A stretch of 64,000 bases of DNA from Hermatobates lingyangjiaoensis (GCA_026182355.1 JAPFBL010000546.1:10001-74000), one strand, 5' to 3'. Positions 31,440 through 42,119 are shown, numbered from the stretch's first letter. Translations and numbers: made by a program. The notes: generated from the letters alone by a model not told the origin.

Positions 31440-31975
31440 TCTATCATTTCTCATTCATTCCACTTGATGGTCGGTAATGGAAGCAACAGGGTGTTTTTTT
31501 TTAAAAAAAAAATGAAATATAATAAGCGACAGCAGTGAATTAATGTTCTTAAAAAGTTTTTTTTGTTTTTTTTTTGTATGACGAGCTAAAAGGATTAATT
31601 TATAAAACTTGCCAGTCATAGTGGTTGGTGTATAAGAGTGATGTTGGGAGGGATTTTGAAGAGCAAGTTTGAAAAGGTGTTGAAAGGCTGAAGATAAGTG
31701 ATCGAAGGATCCTTTTTAGAATCAGTGTTGCGCTTCTCTTTAGAAAAGAAAAAAATCCCTACTTACTTGAATTACCCTAAAAAAAAAAACATAACGTATT
31801 TCATTTTACTTTATTAATCTTTTTATTAGAACTCCCAACACTTTGAAATATACTCGCTTTTTGAGTCAAGGGTCCCCTTTTCTCTATGCATTATTATGAT
31901 TCATTTAATATAAAACTGTAGCCACCTGTTATACTATTAAACTTGTAATATTAATTATACTTTTTATTCATTGTA
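31440..31975. other. AT-rich spacer, nothing recognised
   Basis: Homopolymer-rich with no supported gene. Confidence 0.4.
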
Positions 31976-31977
31976 GG

Positions 31978-32338
31978 GTAAAAAGCTAATGAAATGGTCT
32001 CCACATATAAAAATTTAATCGTATAAACAACGCGTTTCGAACATGTAGTGTTCTTCATCAAGCATTAACTAAAAAAAAAACAATGTCATCAGAGAGTTAT
32101 ATATAGTACAAAGTAAATATAGTACAAAATAAAAATAAAATAAAATAATGAAGGGAATACGAATCTACGGGTGTGTGTCTGTGGTACAACTGACTGGGAA
32201 TAGGATGGAAGTGGGTCCAACCACATTGTAGTCTTCAGTTAATGCCTGAGGAAGAACACTAAGTGTTCGAAACGCGTTGTTTATACCATTAAATTTTTAT
32301 ATATGGATACCTTTTCCTTAGCTTTTTACCCTATAATG
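31978..32338. repeat. PLE terminal inverted repeat, 'GAAACGCGTTG' family
   Basis: Arms about 31978-32075 and 32236-32333. Plus motif CTGAGGAA, GAACAC/GTGTTC stem, GAAACGCG (32245-32275). Minus CTTGATGAAGAACAC...GTTCGAAACGCG (32062-32030). Outer ends TAGGGTAAAAAGC and GCTTTTTACCCTA. Not flanked by (TA)n, unlike other families. Confidence 0.75.
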
Positions 32339-32339
32339 A

Positions 32340-32900
32340 GTAAATACCACATAATAACTGATTACACTGCGTTAGAATATACTTCTTATTATTATACTTA
32401 TTATACATAAAGGTCCTTTTTTAACTCCAACCTTAGAGGACGTTAAGCCTGTTTTGATCTTCGCGTTCCTCGGCATTTTGTGCCATAACCGCTTAGTCAA
32501 GCCAGGCCGCCTTGTTGACAAGTTACCCTTTAGCCACCTCCATTAAAGGCATGGAGGTGCCCGAGGGCATTTCAAGTAACTCAATGCTAAGCACGAATTC
32601 TGACAGTTTTTCCGCAAAACGGTACCGAGGCCACGAGTAATAGACAAGATAAAGCCCAGGTAACATGCGGAGATAATTACCGATAAAGGTACTCAAAATT
32701 CCCTTACCAGTTGCACTTTAATTAAAGAACAGATATAACGAAGACAAAAAATACACATCAAGACCAACTCAACTTATCACTACACCTCAAGGTACTAAAG
32801 TATTCCCTTGAGGTGGAAATTAAACTAACTTATAACTAAGAAACACTCAATACTAAAATACTAAAAATTAATATAATTAATAAAAACTAAAACAAATATA
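32340..32900. other. GC-richer unassigned segment
   Basis: 32430-32700 has higher G+C than its surroundings and short inverted blocks (CACCTCCATTAAAGGCATGGAGGTG near 32535, quoted in part). No frame or known repeat end recognised. Confidence 0.35.
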
Positions 32901-32904
32901 GAGG

Positions 32905-33022
32905 ATGCTAAGCCGTCGGTCCCGAGCCTGTACAATGTCATGTACTCGTTAAAGATCCCTACTTGAAATTCACTTGAGTTAGGCCAAATTTAGGACTCCC
33001 AATGTAGAAGCTGTAGAATCAC
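32905..33022 (+). mobile_element. SINE body fragment
   Basis: CGTCGGTCCCGAGCCTGTAC, CTCGTTAAAGATCCCTACTT and TTTAGGACTCCCAATGTAGA. The tRNA-like head and tail are missing. Confidence 0.75.
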
Positions 33023-33089
33023 CTATCAAAGAAAAAAGTCAGTAAACGGATGACGGTATCACCCACTAGGGGATCGATTTAAACAATAA

Positions 33090-33230
33090 TATATATATAT
33101 ATAACGACTGATATCAGTCGTTATCAGCCTTTGGAGCGATTCACTTCTTTTACTGAAGACGAGGACATCGAAATATAGTAGTGAGTTCAGTGGTTTCCTT
33201 TCTATGTGTTCTTTTTTAAATTCTAGTTTA
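33090..33230 (+). mobile_element. PLE terminal fragment, 'ATCGAAATATAGTAGTGAGT' family
   Basis: CTGAAGAC, then GAGGACATCGAAATATAGT (33153-33180), then GTGAGT. Relatives at 48000-48095 and 52355-52480. A short hairpin ATATCAGTCG/CGACTGATAT lies near 33106. Confidence 0.6.
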
Positions 33231-33237
33231 TATATAT

Positions 33238-33440
33238 ATCAATGATCAAACCACAATAAAAATGGGAAAACAAGACTAAGATCTTTCAACCGTAACAAGC
33301 GGTCTTCGTCAGAGTCAAAAACCCAACTCTGACGAAGACCGCTTGTTACGGTTGAAAGATCTTAGTATTGTTTTCCCATTTCTTATTGTGGTTTGATCAT
33401 TGATTGTTGTTTCACGTGTTTATGAGAAATCTTTATATAT
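33238..33440. repeat. Palindrome family X
   Basis: Two full arms with AACCGTAACAAGCGGTCTTC and its reverse complement, centre TCAAAAACCCAA unpaired. CACGTG at the right end. Confidence 0.8.
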
Positions 33441-33449
33441 ATATATATA

Positions 33450-33640
33450 TATATTCTTGAATAATGTTAAGAATTCTATTACAAAAGCTTGCAGTCATAA
33501 AAGAATCCTTTTTATGGCTTAATTACAAGAAAAAGATATAACAGTTTCTGTCAATCAGATTCAGTGAATGTATTTTATGAACTGTTCTATAATTTCTTAA
33601 CACTGAGTGACACAAGTCGTCTAGTATTGAATAATATTTG
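33450..33640 (+). repeat. Dispersed repeat, copy of 25268-25445
   Basis: Shares AATGTTAAGAAT, AAAAGCTT, TCATAAAAGAAT, TCTGTCAATCA and GTCTAG blocks in order. Confidence 0.6.
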
Positions 33641-33699
33641 TAGAATTTAAATTGAGTGACTGCTCTTACAAGCTATGGTGAGACTAAATCTTACTTCAA

Positions 33700-33945
33700 T
33701 AGATTCCATACCATAGACAATGGCAGGTGTTCTTGTGATGGTGTATCACCAGAAGCTTGGAACTATATACCATACTCTTCAGCTGCCCAATTCTTGACCA
33801 AGAACGACAACGATTTATGAAATTCACAACAAGAATAACCAGCTGTGGCTGGCTTCCGGCAAATAGTATGATAGTGCAAAACGGTCAACTATTTCAAAAT
33901 TTTAAAATATTCATAGACCTCATAGACTTTCATACATTTTGATAA
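33700..33945 (+). pseudogene. Possible LINE reverse transcriptase tail
   Basis: The frame reads GRCSCDGVSPE and, after a frameshift near 33755, YTILFSCPILDQERQRFMKF. This resembles the C-terminal Cys-Cys-His-Cys segment (CxC...H.LF.CP...R) after the RT of I/Jockey-type LINEs. The His is replaced by Tyr/Thr here. Only this tail survives. Confidence 0.35.
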
Positions 33946-34049
33946 TGTGTATCTCAATTTTTAATTTAAAATAAGGAAAGGTTTAATTTAAACTTAGTGC
34001 AATCCATTTTATTGTTAAATAGATTCGATTGCATGTAATATATATATAT

Positions 34050-34140
34050 ATACATATTTCATTAAAACTTACCGCAGCTTTCGGCATTCACAACTTACAA
34101 ACTCAGCTGTTTTAGTCTCCTGACAATCCCACGGCTAGGG
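34050..34140 (-). mobile_element. PLE N-terminal fragment
   Basis: CATATTTCATTAAAACTTACC, then GCAGCTTTCGGCATTCAC on plus, antisense of the NAEAAVxF helix. Related to 42665-42800. Confidence 0.6.
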
Positions 34141-34144
34141 GTAG

Positions 34145-34149
<5 letters not shown>

Positions 34150-34205
<56 letters not shown>
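34150..34205. repeat. (CA)n joined to (TA)n
   Basis: A (CA)n run from about 34149 passes directly into (TA)n to about 34205. Confidence 0.9.
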
Positions 34206-34209
<4 letters not shown>

Positions 34210-34257
34210 AAAATGTTTGGGTTATTTGGGTTTTAGTCAAAAACCCAAATTATATAT

Positions 34258-34490
34258 ATATAAAACGCTTTCACATAAACACGTGAAATAACAATCAATG
34301 ATCAAACCACAATAAGAAATGGGGAAACAAGACTAAGATCTTTCAACCGTAACAAGCGGTCTTCGTCAGAGTCAAAAACCCAACTCAGTTGGGTTTTTGA
34401 CTGTGACGAAGACCGCTTGTTACGGTTGAAAGATCTTAGTCTTGTTTTCCCATTTCTTATTGTGGTTTGATCATTGATATATATATATAT
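34258..34490. repeat. Palindrome family X
   Basis: Complete arms with centre ACCCAACTCAGTTGGGT, the same centre as 46205-46425. CACGTG outside the left arm. (TA)n on both sides. Confidence 0.85.
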
Positions 34491-34499
34491 ATATATATA

Positions 34500-34742
34500 T
34501 TGAAAATCTACATGAGATGTCCGGTTCTGATATCTGATTAGTTGATGCGGGACAAATAAGCTGGACTCATTTTTTCAAGTTGAAGGCTTCTAGCTCTTAT
34601 CGAAGTCACGTACAGCGGTTCTTCTCTTCCATGGAGTCATTTCCGCCGACACAGCAAATAGTATAAGGGCTCTTACTCCCTCAGAAAATGAACAGTTGCC
34701 GTGCGATGTCGACTTTTCCACTTCGAGTTTTCCCGGTCTCTT
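34500..34742 (-). mobile_element. Single arm of the coding-like palindrome family
   Basis: AAGTTGAAGGCTTCTAGCTC, GTCACGTACAGCGGTTCTTC and GTTGCCGTGCGATGTCGAC match the left arm of 48210-48860. Present here once, without inverted partner. Confidence 0.65.
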
Positions 34743-34744
34743 GT

Positions 34745-34856
34745 GCATTGGTTTCCCTCTCTTATCTCTCCTGAAGACGGTTCAAACCGAGAATTAGAGA
34801 CTGTAAGTGTGTTCTTTTGATTTCTCTATGTTTCTTTGTCTATATTGAACTATATA
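34745..34856 (+). mobile_element. PLE terminal fragment, 'GAGACTGTAAGTGTG' family
   Basis: CTGAAGACGGTTCAAACCG (34771) then AGAATTAGAG. The GAAA of the motif is GAGA here. GTAAGT follows. Confidence 0.6.
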
Positions 34857-34857
34857 T

Positions 34858-35098
34858 ATACACTTTAACACAGAGAAAAGAACACAGAAAGACACTACAG
34901 AACTTCACTTCGATATTTCGACATCTGTCGTCATCGGGAAGAAGTGCGAAGTACTCTCGTTGAGAAGCAAACTTTGAGTAGCAGTTTGTTTCTCAACGCA
35001 AGTACTTCGCACTTCTTCCCGATGACGACGGATGTCGAAATATCGAAGTGATTTCTGTAGTGTCTTTCTGTGTTCTTTTCTCTTTGTTAAAGTGTTTA
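34858..35098. repeat. PLE terminal palindrome, arms about 106-112 bp
   Basis: Arms about 34861-34972 and 34987-35092, centre TTGAGTAGC. The plus arm has CCGATGACGACGGATGTCGAAA, with CTGATGA changed to CCGATGA. Outer ends CACTTTAACA and TGTTAAAGTG. Single arms at 3044-3180 and 54005-54130. Confidence 0.8.
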
Positions 35099-35153
35099 TT
35101 GTCCACACGGACCTTTCTTTTTATTCGAAGTATATAAATATGTATATATATAT

Positions 35154-35400
35154 ATAATCTAGGAGGTCTCAGAGCTTATTTTTTCTTCATTCTGATTCTT
35201 CCTGCGACATTTTGTCTCATATACATATCTTAGGTGTTGCTGGGCGGTGACTGAGTGTCGGCATGGCGAGTAGCTGGTGGTTGGTCACCTAGTAGCTGCA
35301 GTGTGCGTGAAACCGCCGTGTGAATGAAGAAAAAATAAGCTCTGAGACCTCCTAGATTATGAATGAAGAAAAAATAAGCTCTGAGACCTCCTAGATTATA
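35154..35400. mobile_element. Foldback MITE-like element, copy 2, duplicated right terminus
   Basis: Same ends and interior as 5967-6148. The right terminal segment (AATGAAGAAAAAATAAGCTC to CCTAGATTAT, about 38 bp) is present twice in tandem. Inserted in (TA)n. Confidence 0.75.
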
Positions 35401-35421
35401 TAAAGAAGAGTAAATAAATAA

Positions 35422-35439
<18 letters not shown>

Positions 35440-35467
<28 letters not shown>

Positions 35468-35468
35468 C
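35440..35468. repeat. (GA)n microsatellite
   Basis: Directly follows a (TA)n tract. Confidence 0.9.
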
Positions 35469-35824
35469 ATGTTGAATAAATGGATTTAAAAAAAATTGAG
35501 TGATTCTGTGGCGCTGTGTATGCCAAGCAAGTTAAAGATTGTATGTCGTTGAAGTGTTGATATAAGGTTTGTTTAATCCGCCTGGGGTGAAATGAAAACC
35601 CTGCATGATTGAGATGGGGCATTTCCAAGTCTATTTTAATTTAACATATGTTATTCTGATTTTGATAAGGGTCTCCCTCTTGCCTGGTATTGAGTGATTT
35701 CGTCCTAAGGCCAGTTTATACTTTCTCTTGATTTAATACTTGATAGGAAACATGAACAATCATTTTCAATTGTTTAACAAACAATTTCGGCATTATCGTA
35801 AAGTTCATATACAATTCGTGACAA

Positions 35825-36300
35825 GTCACAGCGAGAGAACACACATAGACTGATCATTGACATAGCGCAATTAGGAGTCGTAAATTTTGAATAACTCAAG
35901 TGTTTTTGAGAATAGGAATATTTAACGAATACCTGGCATCGTACAGGCTTGGAACCGACGGCTTAATATCCTCTCCTAAGAATGAAGCAATCAGATATTC
36001 CCACGTGATTTGATGTCCTTTTAGCATTATGGTAAAGTTCATATACAATTCATGAGAAGTCTCGCGAGAGAAGTCACGTAGACTGATCATTGACATAGCG
36101 CAATTAGGAGTCGTAAATTTTGAATAACTCAAGTGTTTTTGAGAATAGGGATCTTTAACGAATACCTGATACTCGTATCGTATAGGCTCGGTACTATCTG
36201 CTTAATATCCTAGGGATGACGCATTCAGATTGATTTACTTCTCACGTGAATAAATTGAGTGCCAGATGGGTATCGAACTCTGTACCTATCAGTTCTAGAT
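35825..36300 (-). mobile_element. Two diverged SINE bodies in tandem
   Basis: GAACACACATAGACTGATCA to ATCGTACAGGCTTGGAACC occurs at about 35835-35960. A second unit at about 36055-36195 shares GTAAATTTTGAATAACTCAA and TAGGGATCTTTAACGAATAC with it. Both are antisense SINE. The repeated AGTTCATATACAATTC preceding each unit shows that a segmental duplication of about 230 bp created the pair. Confidence 0.7.
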
Positions 36301-36442
36301 CTCTGCTCTAAATACAATTAAGTTAAGCAAAATTTATGACTTCCAATGTAGAAACGATGTCCATTGTGTGGCATCAAAGGGCCACACAATGTTGGCCTTG
36401 TGTGTCCTCTTTTGTAGCTACCACTCTAATTTAACCTAACCT
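36296..36442 (+). mobile_element. SINE 3' half
   Basis: TCTAGATCTCTGCTCTAAATAC to the tail TTTAACCTAACCTATAAC (in parts). Opposite in strand to the preceding pair. Confidence 0.7.
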
Positions 36443-36592
36443 ATAACTAGATAGGTTAGAACCGGTACCTTACCGTCCTATTAAAAACAAAAATTAAAGG
36501 TCGCTGTCCTCTCTGTTCAAACCTTAGGTAGAGTGGTAGTATAACCTCTTTGTTTCCATGTCCTGTTCTGTTTGTTAGTTATATGTTGTGTA

Positions 36593-36917
36593 GGGGGCCA
36601 GGCTAGCTCAGTGGTTACGTGCTCGGCTCTGAACTGGTAGGACCGGGGTACGATCCTCACCTGGCCCTCGATTTATTCACGTGAGAGGTGAATAAATCTG
36701 AGCACGTCGTCCCTCGAAGAAGGACGTTAAACCGTCGGTCCCGAGCCTGTATACTGTCAGGTACTCGTTAAAGATCCGTAATCGAAATACACTTGAGTTA
36801 GGCAGATGTAGGACTCCCACTGTATAATCAATCTTCATTGTGTGGTATCACAATGGGCTAATGCTCGGGCTACGTGTGTTCCCTTGTGGAACTGCCACTG
36901 CAACCTAACCTAACCTA
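36593..36917 (+). mobile_element. tRNA-derived SINE, full length
   Basis: GGGGGCCAGGCTAGCTCAGT head, box B GGGGTACGATCC with one substitution, complete body, tail CCTAACCTAACCTA. One of the best-preserved copies. Confidence 0.85.
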
Positions 36918-37009
36918 CACACACACATACACACGCATACAACTCGTTTAGAACACCTTACATTTTTTGTATATTTAAGATGTAACCTAACGATGAACAC
37001 ACTAACTGT

Positions 37010-37100
37010 ACAAAACGCGTTATATGATTAAATCCTTTTTCTTAATGTGAAGACTTTGTGTTTCTTCCCCTCTCCAATTATGAGTAAATACCATAAAACT
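37010..37100 (+). mobile_element. PLE terminal fragment, 'AAACGCG' family
   Basis: GATGAACACACTAACTGTAC, AAAACGCGTTATATG, then CAATTATGAGTAAATACCA. Diverged: the GAAA is CAAA and the stem is imperfect. Confidence 0.5.
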
Positions 37101-37680
37101 ACTCGCATATCTCGTAAATATTAAAATAAAGAAAATATACTTAAATTAAGATATGTTAGGATATTTTACAAAATTCTTATAAAACAATATATTTAAACAA
37201 CTTGCAAAAGTTTTTTATTAAAACTATAATGTGTTCTAAAAGAAATGCTTTTACAGACACACTCTTACGAGAGAAAAAAAAAGACATTAAAAATTTCCAT
37301 ATTCCATTTAAAAAAAAAAAACAAAAAAAAAACTCTCTACTGACTCGAGAGACACAATTATTTATGGATTTTGGTGGAAAAGTAATAGCTGGCTTGGCAT
37401 AGCTTTCCTACACACGCCGTCTTCTACCTACTTTTCAAAGTCTTGGACAGAAATATTATACCTTTGGCCAGGGCATTTCATTTTCAAAACTACATCTGTC
37501 TTGTTATAAATATTAAACTTCTACCAATTCATTGCATGCATATATAGAAAGGTCACAAAGAAAAAAAACTGACACAAATATCTTTTAATTTTCCAAGTTG
37601 ATACAAGTTGACTTTAATTAGGATTCAAGTTATCAGGAGGAGGAGTGGTCCGCTCGGATGCCAGGCAAAGACTGATATAT
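37101..37680. other. Spacer, nothing recognised
   Basis: A-rich frame 37202-37402 is compositionally biased (poly-Lys) and not called. Confidence 0.4.
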
Positions 37681-37684
37681 ATAT

Positions 37685-37882
37685 ACGAGTTCAAAATTTA
37701 AGAAGAGTAACACACAGAGTAAAGAAACACACTTACAGACTCAAATTTTCGGGTAATCCGTCCTAAGGAGAAAAGAGAAAGGGAAACCAAGCACGTTGTA
37801 GACGCAACGGCAAGTAACCGCTTGAACGAATTTTGAACTCGTATTGTGTCCAGTTTGGATCGTGTTTCGTTTAATTAAGTGA
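37685..37882 (-). mobile_element. PLE terminal fragment, 'GTCTGTAAGTGTG' family
   Basis: Minus strand: CTTAGGACGGATTACCCG, then AAAATTTGAGTCTGTAAG. Same family as 5660-5815. Ends GAACTCGTAT...TTTGGATCG. Confidence 0.6.
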
Positions 37883-37897
37883 TATATATATATATAT

Positions 37898-38035
37898 ATA
37901 TTGGTAAATTTGGGGAGTAATCCTTCTTTTATACATGTTTTGTTGAACGACCTTTGTACTGTGGCATGAATAAATTTCATTGTCCATCTTTCAAATTTTC
38001 TCACCTTTGTATTAAATCTATTTGTTTTAAATATA
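37898..38035 (-). mobile_element. PLE N-terminal fragment
   Basis: Minus frame VRKFERWTMKFIHATVQRSF, then NKTCIKEGLLPKFTNIYIY. The C-terminal side runs into (TA)n at 37899. Confidence 0.7.
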
Positions 38036-38054
38036 TATATATATATATATAAAG

Positions 38055-38290
38055 AACATAAAACCATACTGACTCGAGAAATGCTGGTGAAAAACAATGA
38101 AGTTTTACACCATGAAAATGATCACAATAGACTGCAAATTGCTGAAGCCCTTAAGATAATAGAACTGAAACCAAATATTAACAACCAAACCACAGGAATC
38201 AACAGGACGTTAAAACTATATTCTAGAACAACGCAGGAATACGAACCAAGATTGAAGACCCAACAGATGGAACCTAGAGTCATTTTATAA
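38055..38290 (+). pseudogene. PLE C-terminal (endonuclease tail) fragment
   Basis: Directly after (TA)n: REMLVKNNEVLHHENDHNRL, QIAEALKIIELKPNINNQTT, then NRTLKLYSR. Parallel to 27415-27680 and 52960-53110. Open from the (TA)n edge to a TAA at about 38288. Not a gene by itself. Confidence 0.5.
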
Positions 38291-38690
38291 AAAAAAGTGA
38301 ATTTCTCATCATGGACAATTGCTCCAAAAACAATAGGGTTCATCTATACTATTTAGCCCAATGTTTTGTTTAAAATATCAATTCAATGCATCAAAGATTC
38401 TGGACTGTAGTATGGGCACAGCTTTTGGGTACACTCCACCTACACCCAAACATCGCCAGAAAAAAAAAAATCATAAAACGACCTCTTGGACTCAAAACTT
38501 GCAATTGCGTCAATATTTCAAAATGGAATTCTTTTACGATTACTATAGTTATAGTAAAGTATTAACTATCATTTTTATTATTATTGTATTTGTGTAAGCA
38601 TACAAAAATGATTTGCTATGAAAATATAACTAAATATACTACAAAGCACACACTGAAAGTAGTTTTAATTATGTTAACATTATGTTTAGT
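38291..38690. other. Spacer, nothing recognised
   Basis: AT-rich, no supported frame. Confidence 0.35.
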
Positions 38691-38780
38691 TACTCCCTGA
38701 TGATTATCTAAGAGGACCGAAACGTTGCTATAAACTTTGTAGAATAAATTGAATTTAATATTAAAAATCTTTTGGTAAAT
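38690..38780 (+). mobile_element. PLE terminal fragment, 'GAAACGTTGC' family
   Basis: CTGATGATTATCTAAGAGG, then ACCGAAACGTTGC (38697-38727). Stem weak in this copy. Confidence 0.5.
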
Positions 38781-38984
38781 TATAACATGTTTCCATGATA
38801 AACGCAAATGCAGTAATAAGAAAGCTGAAAAATATATATATATATACAGAAAAAACAGAAAAGAAATAGGTAAACACTTTATTTTGTGTATATATGAGAT
38901 TGAGAACGATAAAAGGTAATATATGAAACTATTAAAAGAAAAGAACACGTAGAAAGAACAGAAAATAGCAAAACAGTGTTGTTG

Positions 38985-39075
38985 TTTGCCTGTCAAGTAG
39001 TTTTTCTCCTGATGATGATGATGAGGTCGAAATATTGAAGAGAGTTGTATGATATGTTGTTTTAACGGACTGTTT
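38985..39075 (+). mobile_element. PLE terminal fragment
   Basis: CTGATGATGATGATGAGGTC, then GAAATATTGAAGAGAG (39009-39040). Confidence 0.5.
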
Positions 39076-39079
39076 CACG

Positions 39080-39655
39080 ATTTGATCTTGAGTTTTACTT
39101 ATGAATTCTTGAAACAAGAACTATATTATCGGTCTCGAATTGTAATAGAGCGGTTACCTTGTGAATGCTTGTTTTCATTCAATATTCAAACAAGCTTTGC
39201 ATTGTGAACTCTAAAATTCACTCTATATAGTTATTACCGTAATTGGACCTGTTTTTGTTATTGACAGATTCAAAAAAAAAAAAAAAAAACACTCCAAGGA
39301 ACAATGACTTCTTTTTTTTTGTGGAATATATTTAAGGAAAGAAGAAAGACAGTATAAAGAGACAATGATTGTGTTTTTGTAACAATGGACCGTGGCATAT
39401 AGAGAAGTTAGAAGGAGGGGGCGGTGGGTAAGAAATAAGCATAACAGCGGGTGCTCTCCTTACTGGCGGACTGTTGGAATGTAAGGAAGAAAAACACAAA
39501 AAGAAGGCATTTGCCCTTGTCTTTCAAATAGGCTTGAGCAACAAGTTTAAAAGAATCAAAGTTAAGGGTTCAAAGTTCATCAATGTTTATCAACACAGGT
39601 AAAGCAATACAAGTGCACTGTTTACACTTGTCATGCTTCCGATAATTATTATTTA
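39080..39655. other. Spacer, nothing recognised
   Basis: No supported gene or repeat. Confidence 0.35.
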
Positions 39656-39659
39656 ATAA

Positions 39660-40038
39660 ACAAATGTGCTATCTCTGTCTCTCCTAACCACTCCCTCACT
39701 CCAGTATTATCTTTCGACATCACTCTCTCACACACACTCTCTCTCTCTAATTTGATTCTCTAATTTACCCAGTATTTTTTACCTTTCTTATTAGAAAGTA
39801 AATTAGTAATTGTATTTTCTTTCCATACCTCTCACTCTCTCCCCCTGTTTCTCTCACTCCCTCCCTCTCTCACTCTCCCTCTATTTATCCATCTATCCCA
39901 CCTATCAGTATAAATATATATGTGGGTGTTTGTGCTACTTATTAATTATACATTTCCTCTCTTTCCACTATCCCTCACTCCCTCTAATATATATATTAGA
40001 TAGATAGAGATAGACAGAGAGAGAGAGAGAGAGAAAGA
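39660..40038. repeat. Polypyrimidine tract and (GA)n
   Basis: CT-rich from about 39670 to 39990, switching to (GA)n at 40008-40037. Open frames here are composed of Ser/Leu repeats and are not called. Confidence 0.75.
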
Positions 40039-40051
40039 ATGAGGGTATGTT

Positions 40052-40089
<38 letters not shown>

Positions 40090-40097
<8 letters not shown>

Positions 40098-40335
40098 AAA
40101 AGTTGGAAGCAGTCCTTCATTTAAACATATATTGTTAAATAACGCCCCATATTTGGCTTGTATCTGCTTCTTACACAATTTCTCCAGTTTCCGGAATTCC
40201 TTCCTCGTCTCTTCATTAAAAGTCTCTTGATAAACTTGAGTTTTAATGAAGAGACGAGGAAGGAATTCCGGAAACTGGAGAAATTGTGTAAGAAGCAGAT
40301 ACAAGCCAAATATGGGGCGTTATTTAACAATATAT
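40090..40335. repeat. PLE N-terminal palindrome, copy B of a pair with 26279-26520
   Basis: Left arm about 40129-40221, loop 40222-40240, right arm about 40241-40331. The loop reads TTGATAAACTTGAG, the reverse complement of the 26360-26376 loop. Arms encode the same RKLEKLCKKQIQAKYG helix. Left side extends to the junction GGAAGCAGTCCTTC next to (TA)n. Confidence 0.85.
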
Positions 40336-40386
40336 ATATATATATATATAATATATACGGTACTGTTTTCTTGACCACAAAATATT

Positions 40387-40678
40387 AACAAACACTTTTT
40401 CTTCTTCTCGGAGTTTGGTCAGGGTAAATATATGGAATCACCTTTTTGCCAACGTTTCGTCTTTATTTTAAGGCATCCTCAGGGCTATAAATCCAGGCTG
40501 GGTTCTGTTACATTACAACAACCATTAACCGTCAACACTTAACGGTTGTTGTAATGTAACAGAACCCAGCCTTGATTTATAGCCCTGAGGATGCCTTAAA
40601 ATAAAGACGAAACGTTGGCAAAAAGGTGATTCCATATATTTACCCTGACCAAACTCCGAGAAGAAGAAAAAGTGTTTG

Positions 40679-40680
<2 letters not shown>
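40387..40680. repeat. PLE terminal palindrome, 137-bp arms, 20-bp loop
   Basis: Arms 40387-40523 and 40544-40680. The plus arm has CTGAGGATGCCTTAAAAT, then AAAGACGAAACGTTGGC (40585-40618). Ends AACAAACACTTTTTC and GAAAAAGTGTTTGTT next to (TA)n. Single arm at 6700-6890. Confidence 0.85.
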
Positions 40681-40713
<33 letters not shown>

Positions 40714-40734
40714 CAGTGAACTGTATTTGTCCAT

Positions 40735-41118
40735 TTCGGATCGTATTTTCCTCGAAAAAGTGTATATATATATATATATTATTAAAATAAGCAGCAGCTT
40801 CTGCATTGACCAATTTCTCGTTGACACTCTCTAGTTTTCGTATCACTTTGCGGTGAAACTCTGGTAGCTTCCAAAGAAGGTTAGCGAAAGACATTAACAC
40901 ACACTATAAACTTTAGGTCAAACACAAAAACACTTGAATAAACCACTTTTTTTTAAAAAACTTTCGCTAACCTTCTTTGGAAGCTACCAGAGTCTCACCG
41001 CAAAGTGATACGAAAACTAGAGAGTGTCAACAAGAAATTGGTCAATGCAGAAGCTGCTGCTTATTTTAATAACATATGCTTAAGGGAAGACCTGCTGCCA
41101 TTGTACACAAATATATAT
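40735..41118. repeat. PLE N-terminal palindrome, 111-bp arms, 70-bp loop
   Basis: Arms 40780-40890 and 40961-41071. The minus arm encodes LMSFANLLWKLPEFHRKVIR and KLVNAEAAAYFNN. The plus arm has the same and continues CLREDLLPLYTNIY into (TA)n at 41110. Confidence 0.8.
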
Positions 41119-41159
41119 ATTTGTGACTGACTACTGTCAGTCTAGTCGAAGGTTTTGTC

Positions 41160-41330
41160 CGGTTAACATTGTTGTTCCTTTAAATAATGTCAATTTCATT
41201 TTCTTAGTTAAAAAATTCTTACTTCTCCCTATGAAAAAGGTTTTAAATAAAACCGAAACGTTGGCAACAAGAGTATAATTTTTTATCCTGGAAAATTTAC
41301 CGAACCCCGATTAGAGAACACACCTATATA
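41160..41330 (+). mobile_element. PLE terminal fragment, 'CCGAAACGTTGG' family
   Basis: CCTATGAAAAAGGTTTT, AAAT, AAAACCGAAACGTTGG (41228-41264), as in 24346-24382. Ends at (TA)n. Confidence 0.65.
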
Positions 41331-41354
41331 TATATATATATATATATATAATAT

Positions 41355-41552
41355 GATCAAACCACAATAAGAAAATGGGAAAGCAAGACTAAGATCTTTC
41401 AACCGTAACAAGCGGTCTTCGTCAGAGTCAAAAACCCAACTGAACACTAGATGCAGAAAACATCTGGTGAGGAGTTGAGAAAAGTGGGAGGGAAGAGATT
41501 TTCCCATTTTCTTATTGTGGTTATTTCACGTGTTTATGTGAAATCTTTATAT
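41355..41552. repeat. Palindrome family X with unrelated centre
   Basis: The left arm is complete to GTCAAAAACCCAACT. Then about 60 bp of unrelated sequence, then only TTCCCATTTTCTTATTGTGG and CACGTGTTTATGTG. Confidence 0.65.
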
Positions 41553-41559
41553 ATATATA

Positions 41560-42118
41560 TATACATCTACCCACCTATCAGTCTAGATTTGTATCTAGGC
41601 TTTTAATCAATATACCGAGTGGTTTGTTGACCTTTCTCTTTGATAACTCTTAAAGAATGTTCTAATATTTAGCCATATATATTAAAGCAGATGAAATAAT
41701 TATTGTTGTATCGAAAATACTCTATAAATATTGTTGTTTTCTCCTCATATATGTAATAACTGATAAAGTTTACAGTCGATGATACAGGTATTGTAAAATT
41801 TTTAGTATATTTAGATAAAATAAGTAACAATCAGGAAAAGAATCTATTTTAGATAAAGAAATCCCCTTCGGAGTGGGAATGCAGGTGACAGGAAATTGAC
41901 TTTAGAAGATATCTTGAAAAGAACAGAGAAATCAGATCGATCTACCGCTGGAAATTAACTTTCAGCTTGACTGATATAACTGCTGGTGGAATGTATCGTA
42001 TGTTCTAAATACCAGAAAGTACATTGGTAAAGGGGATTCTAGACTATTTCATGAGTAGAGGCGTTACTGGAGCCTGTGTATATCTCAAATACAAAAAGTG
42101 AAAAACATAAATAAAGGC
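41560..42118. other. Spacer, nothing recognised
   Basis: No supported gene or repeat. Confidence 0.4.
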
Positions 42119-42119
42119 A

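Noticed and set aside
37202..37402. Lysine-rich small frame
   Set aside because: Produced by A-runs; nothing similar elsewhere and no supporting context.
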